From positions 434,001 through 498,000 of the forward strand of contig NZ_FOBB01000001.1 of NCBI RefSeq assembly GCF_900109685.1: a stretch of DNA of 64,000 nucleotides. Direction: 5' to 3'. The notes under the pieces were generated by a model, which was not told the DNA's origin, ran no database searches, and saw only the letters and a program-made list of their open reading frames with translations. The translations under genes were made by a program, and so were the position numbers. This document shows positions 8,203 through 16,056 of this stretch, one piece after another (positions within the stretch are counted from its first letter, which is position 1; each line of letters begins with the position of its first letter). Source of the DNA: Chitinophaga rupis (GTDB lineage: Bacteria; Bacteroidota; Bacteroidia; Chitinophagales; Chitinophagaceae).

Positions 8203-8901
8203 ATGATAGATTTATATTATCCGGAGAAACACATTCAATGCGTCACGAATTTTCAGGATCTTGTTGCTACACCATTTAATGGAGCAATTAATGCGATTTG
8301 CTGGACCCGTAAACTAACAGGTGATTTTTCTGAGATTGTTGAAAAAGTAGCGCTAAGCGAAAATATAACGGAAATTACACCAGAGGAGCTTCATGAACTT
8401 CAGTTGAGTGAACAAGGGCAACTTGCACGTGAAGTTCTTTTAAATGATCTGAAGGTATTGAAAGCTCATGGTGCATCGCCAATCCTTAATGTGATCAGCT
8501 ATTATGACCGGGACAATACCTACCCTTTTTTTCCGACCGATGTTTACTCTTTTCATGTAGATCGCTCTCCTATACCGGTCGATACCTTTTTATGCACCTA
8601 CTATGGCGAGTGCAGTGAAATATTGCCAAATTCACAAGGTCAGAAGAAAGTACTGATTCCGGAAATACGTGCTGAACTCAAAAAACTATATCATGGAGCA
8701 GATGAAGGTTTTGAATCATTTTTAAGTGAACATTTTTTTGATCTGCACTATGAAGCTAAACCGGATGCACGTCCAATAAGTTTAGGCCCCGGCCACCTGT
8801 GCAGGTTGGCAGTTGATCATCCTGGAAGCCAGGTTCCCCCTTGTCTTCACCGCGCACCAAAGGAAAAACCTGGGCAGAAGAGGTTGTTGTTGATCTGTTG
8901 A
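8203..8901 (+). CDS. DUF1826-like protein of unknown function
   Basis: 232 residues, soluble, no signal peptide. 'FPTDVYSFHVDRSPIPVDTFLCTYYGECSEILPN' in the middle and 'LGPGHLCRLAVDHPGSQVPPCLHRAP' near the end resemble the conserved blocks of DUF1826, where the His-containing strands suggest a metal-binding double-stranded beta-helix. Some family members sit beside zinc-responsive genes, but none are visible here. It stands alone, with its own terminator. The family call is from memory of the pattern and is moderate; a cofactor is not shown. Confidence 0.55.
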   Translation: MIDLYYPEKHIQCVTNFQDLVATPFNGAINAICWTRKLTGDFSEIVEKVALSENITEITPEELHELQLSEQGQLAREVLLNDLKVLKAHGASPILNVISYYDRDNTYPFFPTDVYSFHVDRSPIPVDTFLCTYYGECSEILPNSQGQKKVLIPEIRAELKKLYHGADEGFESFLSEHFFDLHYEAKPDARPISLGPGHLCRLAVDHPGSQVPPCLHRAPKEKPGQKRLLLIC

Positions 8902-8938
8902 ATACAAATCCTTAATAGCAAGACGATAAATCTAAACG

Positions 8939-8976
8939 CAAAAACCCTTCAAATCAAATGATCTGAAGGGTTTCAA
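8939..8976. terminator. Bidirectional terminator between convergent genes
   Basis: AAACCCTTCA (8942-8951) pairs with TGAAGGGTTT (8964-8973). It has a T-rich tail on the plus strand and five T on the minus strand, and serves the genes ending at 8901 and 9034. Confidence 0.75.
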
Positions 8977-9033
8977 TTTTTGAGCAATTGTGCCCACAGG
9001 ATTGCAATACAACTAATTTCCAATTGGATAATA

Positions 9034-10512
9034 CTACAAACCAATTGACAAGGCGTGATGAAACACGTTCTTAGGATCCCATTTTTGTTTTACCTGCTGC
9101 AATCGTGGGTAATTATCCCGGTAATACAAGGTTTGCCATGGGATACCAGATTGGTTCCATTGCGGATCGGTCAGGTCAGTATCGGGATGATTGATCACAC
9201 ATCCACCGGTCTGCTCATTTGGTACAGGGACACCGCCGGAAGTGGCAAACAAATCCTTATAAAAATTGCGAACCCAGTTAAGACTGGCAGTTTCATCTTC
9301 AGGATCACCCCAGCCAGTGTTGCAAGCAACATCAAGAATGCAATCTCGTTGAGCAGAAGCTGTTGCCCCCGGCATTACGGCATTAACCTGGCCGCCATAA
9401 GTTGCCATACCTAATCCTCCGCCTACCGGCTCATTATTCGACAAATATTTGTACATCGTCGCAATTTGATCATCTGTAAAAGGACGGCGCAGAAAAGCGT
9501 CTTTAATCTTAGTTCTCACTTTGTCGAACCCTGGCTGGAAAAGTTCGGGAAAAGGATTGAGTGCAAATTGTAGCCATGCAGTTTCTTCCACTTCCCGCGT
9601 ATAAGATAAGCCTAAAGGATCGGCAATCGAGGCCAGATGTTCATCTATAAGCTGTAGTGCTTTGGCCCCTGTGCAAACACCTTTCATTTCTAGTTTACCT
9701 ATGTTGCGATGATTCAAAAAAAGTAAACTGAATAGCTTCTTATAGGGAGATTCCGGGTCGCTATTCTTTTGCGCCCATGTTCCGAAATTTTGAGCTAACT
9801 GTGAAAACAGTGTTTTGTCAAAGTTATTCCAGTCCCATGATACTCTAAACGTCGTAATAGATTTGGGTGCTTGGGGAAGAGCAGTAGTAGGATCAGAACC
9901 ATTGCTTCTTAAAGATCGAAGCCAGTACCGGGTAACGATGCCGAAATTCCCGCCACCGCCGCCGGTATGCGCCCACCAGAGATCCCGGTTGGGATCATTT
10001 TCTTCCCGTGTAGCAATAATGCTGTGTGCTTTCCCGGATGCATTTACTGCAACCAATTCTATAGCATAGAGATGATCTGCAGCTAATCCATACTCTCTGC
10101 AAAGAAAACCAAAAGCCCCGCCAAGTACGTGGCCACCGATTCCTATGTTGGGATGCTCACCAGCGGGTAGCACTACTCCCCAGCCTAAGAAGAGCCTGCG
10201 GTACGTCTCACCGACAGTTGCACCAGCCTGCACTTCAAAAGCTGACCTTTCAGCATCGTAGGAAATACCATTCATGAGGGACATATCAATAAGTATTTGT
10301 ACGGAAGGGTCAGATACAAATCCTTCCAGGCAGTGGCCGCCACTCCGGACGACTATTCTCTTTTGAGCATTGACAGCTTCCTGTACGGCTGCTACCACAT
10401 CTTGCGTCGATTCCGGAAGGTAGAAATATTCAGGTTTTCCGGTAAAGCGTTTGTTGAAGCGCTTTTCTGCAAGATCAGCAAAACGAATGTCGTCAGAGGT
10501 TATCTTTTCCAT
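9034..10512 (-). CDS. FAD-linked oxidoreductase of the berberine-bridge-enzyme type
   Basis: 492 residues. The PCMH-type FAD domain shows 'VVRSGGHCLEGF' (His60, site of 8-alpha covalent FAD attachment), then 'GATVGETYRRLF', 'IGIGGHVLGGAFGFLCREYGLAADHL' and 'TGGGGGNFGIVT'. The C-terminal BBE segment is 'NYPRLQQVKQKWDPKNVFHHALSI'. Aclacinomycin oxidoreductase-like enzymes attach FAD twice, with a Cys in a G-x-C-P-T-V-G motif. Here that position reads 'GEHPNIG', so only single attachment through His60 is expected. Probable role: oxidation of sugars or secondary metabolites. There is no signal peptide. Monocistronic. Confidence 0.85.
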   Translation of the reverse strand: MEKITSDDIRFADLAEKRFNKRFTGKPEYFYLPESTQDVVAAVQEAVNAQKRIVVRSGGHCLEGFVSDPSVQILIDMSLMNGISYDAERSAFEVQAGATVGETYRRLFLGWGVVLPAGEHPNIGIGGHVLGGAFGFLCREYGLAADHLYAIELVAVNASGKAHSIIATREENDPNRDLWWAHTGGGGGNFGIVTRYWLRSLRSNGSDPTTALPQAPKSITTFRVSWDWNNFDKTLFSQLAQNFGTWAQKNSDPESPYKKLFSLLFLNHRNIGKLEMKGVCTGAKALQLIDEHLASIADPLGLSYTREVEETAWLQFALNPFPELFQPGFDKVRTKIKDAFLRRPFTDDQIATMYKYLSNNEPVGGGLGMATYGGQVNAVMPGATASAQRDCILDVACNTGWGDPEDETASLNWVRNFYKDLFATSGGVPVPNEQTGGCVINHPDTDLTDPQWNQSGIPWQTLYYRDNYPRLQQVKQKWDPKNVFHHALSIGL

Positions 10513-10740
10513 ATGTTAATTTGAAGATGCTTAAATTTCAAGGCATTTCAGTTATCATAAGACGTAACAAGATAATCTTTTACCATGGCCTTGTTAATGC
10601 AAAAATATGCCTGCGAACTGTTATTACGCAAAATCCCAAAATTAAGCAGACTTCAAAATCAGTTTGTTTACCACCAGATAGTGATAAAATAAAAAATCGA
10701 AGGAAATTCAATCCAATATAAAACCAGGCGAGAAATCATT
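10513..10740. other. AT-rich gap without a recognisable gene
   Basis: Between the oxidoreductase start and the first tRNA-like repeat. It should contain the oxidoreductase promoter, but I see no clear TAnnTTTG box with a matching TTG, and no ORF with a start and typical codon use. Confidence 0.4.
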
Positions 10741-10845
10741 GCTAAGACTTGATTCGAACTAGCGACCCTCCCGACCAATGTCGGGATGCGCTACTGATCA
10801 AGTCTAAAAGTAAAAGGCCGCCTCATTGCTGAAACGACCTTTAAA
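10741..10845 (-). repeat. Remote copy of the tRNA-like/terminator repeat
   Basis: About 100 bp nearly identical to 11943-12040. On the minus strand a hairpin (AAAGGTCG pairing with CGGCCTTT, within 10812-10842) comes first. A truncated tRNA-like sequence follows: end of D-arm, an anticodon-like stem CCCGA/TCGGG with the 6-nt loop CATTGG, then a TTCGA T-arm. With the copy at 11931 it forms direct repeats around the lipoprotein gene at 11099. Confidence 0.7.
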
Positions 10846-11098
10846 GCTGTCTCCCTGTACAATTTTCGAACTTATTCTTAATGGATTTGCGGCGTTTGGC
10901 CAACTTAGCGATTTGAAAATGAATATTTTATACTTTTTAGCAAATGCCTTTCGCAGAATAATTTTATAAATTTCAATAATATGATTTACCCTCAATGTAG
11001 AGACACACTTGGCACCGCAATTGTCACTGTCCGCCAGTTGCTCCAGCATGGCCAGACTGTTACCGGAACCGCTGGCATATACTTTGAGGCTTTTCTGT

Positions 11099-11590
11099 AT
11101 GCGAATAGAAATCTGGCTGTTCTTCACTATCCTGGTAGGAATAGTGAGCGGCTGCAAATCAGATAGTATGCAAAAAGAAGATACGGCCGGGAACAAGGCA
11201 TTTGTGATGGAGATGATTGGCCAAAAGAAGCAGTTGACGGATTATCCGGATAGGGCAAGCGATTCTATGGTGGTTTACGAACCCTCTTCTCTGCCCTTCG
11301 GCGGTACTTATCGGGGAATGAAGGCATTTGAACAGTTCTACCCCAAGGTGAGAACATTTTATGATTTCAAACACTTCCATCTTTTGAATGTTTATGCTGA
11401 CGAAGATAAGGTGTTTGCGATCAGCAAGGCAGCGATCGCCCACAGTGACGGAAACATACTTCTTTGTGAGCAATTCACTTTTAGGGGCGGAAAGATTGTA
11501 GAGGTGCGGTTATATATTTATGATTACGACGGCCAGCCTATCCATAAACTAATCGAACAGGCAGGTCAGGCCAAGCCTGTCGAAAATTAG
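11099..11590 (+). CDS. Small lipoprotein with SnoaL/NTF2-like fold
   Basis: 163 residues from the ATG at 11099. That start gives a proper lipoprotein signal with 'ILVGIVSGCKS' as lipobox; earlier starts in the same frame add a non-hydrophobic extension. The rest ('NKAFVMEMIG', 'ASDSMVVYEPSSLPFGGTYRGMKAFEQFYPKVRTFYDF', 'FTFRGGKIVEVRLYIYD') is the cone-shaped SnoaL/NTF2-like pattern, a fold used by isomerases and ligand-binding proteins. It lies between two direct copies of the tRNA-like repeat, so it may be an inserted islet. No substrate can be inferred. Confidence 0.7.
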   Translation: MRIEIWLFFTILVGIVSGCKSDSMQKEDTAGNKAFVMEMIGQKKQLTDYPDRASDSMVVYEPSSLPFGGTYRGMKAFEQFYPKVRTFYDFKHFHLLNVYADEDKVFAISKAAIAHSDGNILLCEQFTFRGGKIVEVRLYIYDYDGQPIHKLIEQAGQAKPVEN

Positions 11591-11893
11591 GTGCATTTGT
11601 AAGAACCCTGCGGGTCAAATGCAAATGAAAAAGAGTTGATCGGATTGAAGAATATCGCAGAACTTATTGAAATCAGATCCAAATATATTTTTTACTACGA
11701 CTTGTTAATCTTGTCTTCGCTACATTCATTAGTACAAGCAAGGGCATATAAACGAGTAAAAGGAATTCTGACTTCAATTAAGAGAAACTCATTTTTCGGA
11801 TCTCTAATTAAATGAAACATGAATGAGATGGCAGGATTCGAACTTTGGGGGCTTGAAATTGAATATTTTAACCTGGGCCGAAATTTAATAAAA
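11591..11893. other. Gap with a tRNA 3'-end fragment
   Basis: No gene seen. At 11824-11845 the minus strand reads as a T-loop and acceptor remnant (AGTTCGAATCCTGCCATCTCA), which looks like another decayed tRNA 3' end. The remainder is AT-rich with no ORF. Confidence 0.45.
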
Positions 11894-12000
11894 AATGAAA
11901 CCCGCTACCAGAGCGGGCTTCAAAATATAGTCGGGATGGCTAGACTCGAACTAGCGACCCTCCCGATCAATGTCGAGATGCGCTACTGATTAATCTAAAA
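11894..12000 (-). repeat. Degenerate tRNA-like unit with its terminator
   Basis: On the minus strand, 11990 to 11931 reads as a D-arm end (GTAGCGCATC), an anticodon-like stem CTCGA/TCGGG with 6-nt loop CATTGA, a T-arm (GCTAG TTCGAGT CTAGC) and acceptor 3' strand ATCCCGA. It has no matching 5' acceptor strand. It is followed by a hairpin CCCGCT/AGCGGG at about 11901-11917 and a T-rich tail. It cannot be a working tRNA because the 5' half is missing. Confidence 0.65.
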
Positions 12001-12342
12001 GTAAAAAGGCCGCTCATTGCTGAAACGACCTTTAAAGCTGTCGGGGCGGCAAGATTCGAACTCACAACCTTCCCGATCCTATTCGGGACGCAATAACACA
12101 CAAAAAAGCCGCACCATTTCTGATGCGGCTTTTTTCTTCTCGTCGGGGCGGCAAGATTCGAACTCACAACCTTCCCGATCCTAATCGGGACGCAATAACA
12201 CAAAAAAAGCCGCACCATTTCTGATGCGGCTTTTTCTTTTCGTCGGGGCGGCAAGATTCGAACTCACAACCTTCCCGATCCTAATCGGGACGCAATAACA
12301 CAAAAAAAGCCGCACCATTTCTGATGCGGCTTTTTCTTTTCG
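12001..12342 (-). repeat. Tandem array of three tRNA 3'-half/terminator cassettes
   Basis: Units start at 12243, 12143 and 12041 (spacing 100 and 102 bp) and follow the intact tRNA-Pro at exactly 100 bp. Each has about 57 nt of tRNA-like sequence from the D-loop to the discriminator base: a stem CCCGA/TCGGG with 6-nt loop TTAGGA or ATAGGA, a TTCGAAT T-arm and acceptor strand GCCCCGA. An intrinsic terminator follows each one: GCCGCA/TGCGGC at 12209-12230 and 12108-12129, and a different stem near 12006-12033. The terminator at 12309-12330 belongs to tRNA-Pro. Two of the units are nearly identical, so the duplication is recent. Confidence 0.85.
12302..12337 (-). terminator. Terminator of the tRNA-Ser/tRNA-Pro operon
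   Basis: GCCGCA (12309-12314) and TGCGGC (12325-12330), 10-nt loop, with seven T after the stem on the minus strand. Confidence 0.85.
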
Positions 12343-12417
12343 TCGGGGCGGCAAGATTCGAACTTGCGACCTCCTGCTCCCAAAGCAGGCGCGATAACCG
12401 GGCTACGCTACGCCCCG
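12343..12417 (-). tRNA. tRNA-Pro(TGG)
   Basis: 75 nt. Acceptor stem CGGGGCG/CGCCCCG with discriminator A, D-arm and T-arm (GCAAG TTCGAAT CTTGC) intact. The anticodon stem CCTGC/GCAGG carries loop TTTGGGA, anticodon TGG. No CCA is encoded. It lies 39 nt downstream of tRNA-Ser in the same transcript and is followed by an intrinsic terminator at 12302-12335. Confidence 0.97.
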
Positions 12418-12456
12418 AACCCTTAAAAAAGCCTGAGAGCCCTCTCAAACTTTCTG

Positions 12457-12545
12457 CGGTGAGGGAGGGATTCGAACCCTCGGTACAGTGTTACCCGTAC
12501 GACGGTTTAGCAAACCGTTCCTTTCGGCCACTCAGGCACCTCACC
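12457..12545 (-). tRNA. tRNA-Ser(GCT)
   Basis: 89 nt class II tRNA. Acceptor GGTGAGG/CCTCACC, discriminator G. The anticodon loop TTGCTAA sits in the stem GGTTT/AAACC, anticodon GCT. It has a long variable arm (GTACGGGTAACACTGTAC) and T-arm GAGGG TTCGAAT CCCTC. First gene of the tRNA-Ser/tRNA-Pro transcript. Confidence 0.97.
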
Positions 12546-12565
12546 ATCCCCTTTGTTGGGGGTTG

Positions 12566-12595
12566 CAAAAATAGGAATTATTTAGAATTATCCAA
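12566..12595 (-). promoter_or_regulatory. Promoter of the tRNA-Ser/tRNA-Pro operon
   Basis: On the minus strand TTG (complement of 12593-12595), 19-nt spacer, TATTTTTG (complement of 12566-12573). This is a perfect Bacteroidota -33/-7 pair, about 20 nt before the mature tRNA-Ser end. Confidence 0.85.
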
Positions 12596-12692
12596 AAGCA
12601 TTTGCATTTTTTGCAATCACACCGCTCAAAAATCACTACAATAAGGCCATTCACTTATAATTATTTATTTTTAGCAGCTAAATACTCCTTTC

Positions 12693-14339
12693 ATGCAAAC
12701 CTGCTATCGTCTGCTTTTGATAGCTGCCCTTGCCCTCGGCGCCTGTAACCGGCCCGGCAAAAATGCGGCAGCCCTCGAAGACTCTACTGCATTCAAAGCT
12801 ATTACCGAAGAAGGTTTCCGTCAGCACCTGAACGTGCTGGCAGCCGATTCCTTTGAAGGCAGAAAACCCTTCACCGCCGGTGAAGAAAAAACCATCCGCT
12901 ACCTCGAAACGCAATTTAAACAACTGGGCCTGCAGCCCGGTAACGGTAATAGCTATGTGCAGGAAGTACCTATGGTGGAGATCACCTCCGAACCAGCCGG
13001 CCCTCTGGTATTTAAAGGCAAGGGCGGACAGCTCTCCCTCAAATACCTGGACGATTATGTAGCTACTACCCGCCGCGTAACACCTAAAGTGCAGCTGAAT
13101 AACAGTGAGCTGATATTTGCCGGTTATGGCATTGTAGCGCCGGAATATAACTGGAATGATTATGCCGGGCTGGATGTAAAAGGCAAAACCGTGGTAGTGC
13201 TGGTAAATGATCCGGGATTTGCTGATACTGCACTGTTCAAAGGCCACACCATGACCTACTACGGCCGCTGGACATATAAATACGAAGAAGCAGCCCGCCA
13301 GGGCGCTGCCGGCATCATTATTATACATGATACCGCCCCGGCCAGCTATCCCTGGGCTGTGGTAAGAAGCGGCTGGTCCGGCGCCAAACTGTACCTGCAA
13401 ACGGAAGATAATGATATGTCGCGCGCTGGCATGGAAGGCTGGATTACACTGGATGCCGCTAAAAAATTATTCCAGCTGGCCGGCGTATCCGACACACTGA
13501 TGCAAAGCGCACGTAAACCGGGCTTTAAACCAGTGCACCTGCCGGTAACCGCTTCTGTGGTGATCAATAACAAGCTTAAAAAATCTACCTCTCATAATGT
13601 GCTGGCTGTATGGCCCGGCGCTACCAAACCAAATGAATACATTATTTACTCTGCCCACTGGGATCACCTGGGTATTGGAGAAGCCATCAAAGGCGATTCC
13701 ATTTACAATGGCGCAGCCGATAATGCTACCGGTACCGTGGCCCTGCTGGAAATTGCCAAAGCCTTTACCAAACTACAACAGCGCCCGGCCCGTTCTATTT
13801 TGTTCATTGGCCTTACCGGCGAAGAGCAGGGGCTGTTAGGATCGGAGTATTATGCCACACACCCGGTATTTCCGAAAGACAGCACCGTGGCTGATATTAA
13901 CATGGATGTGCTGAACACTTATGGCCGCACAAAAGATATCACCATTGTAGGATTAGGTCAGTCTGAGCTGGATGATTATGCGGAACGTGCTGCGGCCAAA
14001 CAGGGACGAACCATTTCCCTGGATGAAAATCCTTCTGCCGGCCACTTCTTCCGTTCAGATCATTTCAATTTTGCAAAAGTGGGTATCCCTGCCCTGTATG
14101 CAGGCAGCGGAACACAGTCGCTGGAACATGATACCGCCTGGGCCAAAACGAAGATAGAGGAATATGGTCGCGACCGCTACCACTCCCCTTTTGACCAGGT
14201 AGACAGCACCTGGGAATACTCCGGCATGGTGGAAGATGCGCAGCTGTTATTTGATGTAGGCCATACCTTAAGTAATGAAACTACTTTCCCGGCCTGGAAA
14301 CAGGGCTCTGAATTTAAAGCCGCCAGGGAAAAGAAATAA
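12693..14339 (+). CDS. M28 family zinc aminopeptidase lipoprotein with PA domain
   Basis: 548 residues. The lipobox 'LALGACN' at 15-19 implies an envelope lipoprotein. A protease-associated (PA) insert covers about 130-260 ('GLDVKGKTVVVLVNDPGF', 'ARQGAAGIIIIHD'). The catalytic M28 domain follows: 'YSAHWDHLG' (first zinc ligands), 'NGAADNATGTVALLEIAKAF' (bridging Asp), 'FIGLTGEEQGLLGSEYYA' (catalytic and ligand Glu), 'ADINMDVLN' and 'FRSDHFNFAKVGIPALYA' (last His). All ligands appear present. It probably trims peptides outside the inner membrane. It is followed by two strong terminators. Confidence 0.93.
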   Translation: MQTCYRLLLIAALALGACNRPGKNAAALEDSTAFKAITEEGFRQHLNVLAADSFEGRKPFTAGEEKTIRYLETQFKQLGLQPGNGNSYVQEVPMVEITSEPAGPLVFKGKGGQLSLKYLDDYVATTRRVTPKVQLNNSELIFAGYGIVAPEYNWNDYAGLDVKGKTVVVLVNDPGFADTALFKGHTMTYYGRWTYKYEEAARQGAAGIIIIHDTAPASYPWAVVRSGWSGAKLYLQTEDNDMSRAGMEGWITLDAAKKLFQLAGVSDTLMQSARKPGFKPVHLPVTASVVINNKLKKSTSHNVLAVWPGATKPNEYIIYSAHWDHLGIGEAIKGDSIYNGAADNATGTVALLEIAKAFTKLQQRPARSILFIGLTGEEQGLLGSEYYATHPVFPKDSTVADINMDVLNTYGRTKDITIVGLGQSELDDYAERAAAKQGRTISLDENPSAGHFFRSDHFNFAKVGIPALYAGSGTQSLEHDTAWAKTKIEEYGRDRYHSPFDQVDSTWEYSGMVEDAQLLFDVGHTLSNETTFPAWKQGSEFKAAREKK

Positions 14340-14355
14340 CGGAACAAACGCTAAA

Positions 14356-14396
14356 TAAAAAACGGAGATCTGTTTAAAGCAGGTTTCCGTTTTTAA
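14356..14396 (+). terminator. Terminator after the M28 peptidase
   Basis: AAAACGGA (14359-14366) pairs with TCCGTTTT (14386-14393), with an inner CTG/CAG stem and a T-rich tail. Confidence 0.8.
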
Positions 14397-14422
14397 TAAG
14401 ATCCTTTATTGCCAGGAACGTA

Positions 14423-14466
14423 CCAATAAAGAAGGGGCTGTATTAATACAGCCCCTTCTTTATTGG
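14423..14466. terminator. Perfect 44-nt palindromic bidirectional terminator
   Basis: Twenty-base arms run from CCAATAAAG at 14423 to its complement ending at 14466, with loop TTAA. There are A and T runs at both ends. It separates the M28 gene from the remnant gene on the opposite strand, whose stop is at 14483. Confidence 0.85.
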
Positions 14467-14482
14467 ATCCACTTTCCGGAAA

Positions 14483-14677
14483 TTAATCCAGGCGCAGGTT
14501 TGCATTCTGAGTAAACGACACCGGTATCCAGATGGAATAGCCCACCAGTTTTGTTGTAGACTGTGTAACATATTCACCAAACTTGATAGCGCCGTTCTTA
14601 TAAACAATATGCTCCCATATCACAGTATGATCGCCGGTAGGTGATGGATAATGATCAATATACTTTAAAGACGTTTT
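14483..14677 (-). pseudogene. C-terminal gene remnant, family unknown
   Basis: An open frame of 64 codons with normal codon use and a proper stop (14483-14485), but no start codon; an in-frame TAG at 14678-14680 closes it upstream. The encoded tail ('TVIWEHIVYKNGAIKFGEYV', then 'LVGYSIWIPVSFTQNANLRL') looks like the end of an exported beta-rich protein. A strong bidirectional terminator follows directly, as for a real gene end. I do not recognise the family. It is probably what is left after a deletion. Confidence 0.5.
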
Positions 14678-14885
14678 CTAATTATTAAGCCATACTGCCA
14701 AATGCTCAAACACTCCTAAGGAAGAGGCCGGAGCTACCTCTAACACGGATTTAACGTTTTTTATGCAATTTATCCTGTGTAATACGTTATCTTGGTTAGA
14801 ACTTGGGATAAGCGAACTAAAGAGTTGGAGATATGCGAACCTACAACTTGGCCTATACCTTATTAAACCAGTTTTAATAATCAGC

Positions 14886-15962
14886 ATGAAAGCATTTACA
14901 CTGTTAACAGATCCGGTGTATGTAAAACCGGATCGGGAGTACACCCGCCTGCAAAAATTTTTCAGATCACTTATTAAGGATGAGCGTGACATGCCTTTTG
15001 TCTATCTCACTATCCGCATTACCCTCACCTTAATACCGCTGGCGATCTTATTGTACATACCAGGTGTAAATAACTGGATCTGGTGGACGGCTGCAGTTGC
15101 CTACCTGGTGCTCAATAACCTGATACTGAAAGGCCCTTATATCCTGATGCTGCATTGCACCAGCCACCGCGTTTTTTTTGAACGCAAATACAACTGGCTG
15201 AACCATTACCTGCCCTGGGTGCTAGGCCCCTTTTTTGGGCAAAGCCCGGAAACTTATTATAGCCATCATATCGGCATGCACCACCCGGAAAACAATATGC
15301 CGGATGATGACAGCTGTACCATGTTCTTCCAACGGGATTCCCTGCGGGGTTTTGCGAAATATTTCGGCAGCTTCTTTTTTGCCGGCATCTTTCACCTGGC
15401 CAGCTATTTTATCCGTAAGAACCGCAAAAACCTGCTGAAACGTGCGGTAAGAGGCGAGATCCTGTTCATTGCAATGTGTATTGGGCTATGCTTTGTGGAC
15501 TGGCCAGCCACCCTGGTGGTATTTATTATCCCCTTCACCTTCTCCCGTGTGGTGATGATGATGGGCAACTGGGCACAGCATGCTTTTATTTGCGCCAGTG
15601 AGCCGGATAATCCTTATAAGAACAGTATTACCTGTATTAATTCCACTTACAACCGCCAGTGCTGGAATGATGGTTACCATATTGGCCACCATCTGAAACC
15701 CGCTATGCACTGGACAGACTACCCGCACAACTTCCGCCAGAACCTGGATGTTTATGTGGCGAACGACGCCGTGGTGTTTGAGGGTATTGACTATATGCAG
15801 ATCTTTCTTTTCCTGATGCTGAAACGTTACGACCTGCTGGCTAAACATTTTGTGAATATCGGTAACCGTTATAATTCTGATGCGGAAGTGATCTCCTTCC
15901 TGAAACAGCGCACCCGCAGGTTCCCGGCAATGGCAGTAGCCAGCAAAGCAGCCGTAGCCTGA
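14886..15962 (+). CDS. Membrane fatty acid desaturase family protein
   Basis: 358 residues from the ATG at 14886; upstream in-frame starts run through non-coding-like sequence. The three histidine boxes of the membrane di-iron desaturase/hydroxylase family are present: 'LHCTSHR' (box 1), 'SHHIGMHHPENN' (box 2) and 'YHIGHHLKPAMHW' (box 3). Hydrophobic helices flank them. These enzymes insert double bonds into, or hydroxylate, lipid chains using O2. The exact substrate and position cannot be read from sequence. Monocistronic, with a terminator after it. Confidence 0.87.
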   Translation: MKAFTLLTDPVYVKPDREYTRLQKFFRSLIKDERDMPFVYLTIRITLTLIPLAILLYIPGVNNWIWWTAAVAYLVLNNLILKGPYILMLHCTSHRVFFERKYNWLNHYLPWVLGPFFGQSPETYYSHHIGMHHPENNMPDDDSCTMFFQRDSLRGFAKYFGSFFFAGIFHLASYFIRKNRKNLLKRAVRGEILFIAMCIGLCFVDWPATLVVFIIPFTFSRVVMMMGNWAQHAFICASEPDNPYKNSITCINSTYNRQCWNDGYHIGHHLKPAMHWTDYPHNFRQNLDVYVANDAVVFEGIDYMQIFLFLMLKRYDLLAKHFVNIGNRYNSDAEVISFLKQRTRRFPAMAVASKAAVA

Positions 15963-15985
15963 TCATAACATAACTTTCTATAAAC

Positions 15986-16020
15986 GTAAAAGCACCCGGC
16001 AAGCCGGGTGCTTTTTTTTG
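15986..16020. terminator. Bidirectional terminator between desaturase and SusD genes
   Basis: GCACCCGGC, loop AA, GCCGGGTGC, with A4 before and T8 after. It serves both convergent genes. Confidence 0.9.
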
Positions 16021-16056
16021 CATGGTTTCCTCTTAACAATTGATCCTATAAGAACA

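Noticed and set aside
11967..12254. Minus-strand ORF of 95 codons in the repeat array
   Set aside because: It is only the translation of the 100-bp tRNA-like repeats, as shown by its repeated peptide.
12001..12342. Tandem 100-bp repeats considered as a CRISPR array
   Set aside because: Units are contiguous tRNA-like sequence plus terminator, with no unique spacers and no cas genes.
12324..12644. Plus-strand ORF of 106 codons over the tRNA genes
   Set aside because: It is the antisense translation of tRNA-Pro and tRNA-Ser, a well-known false gene type.
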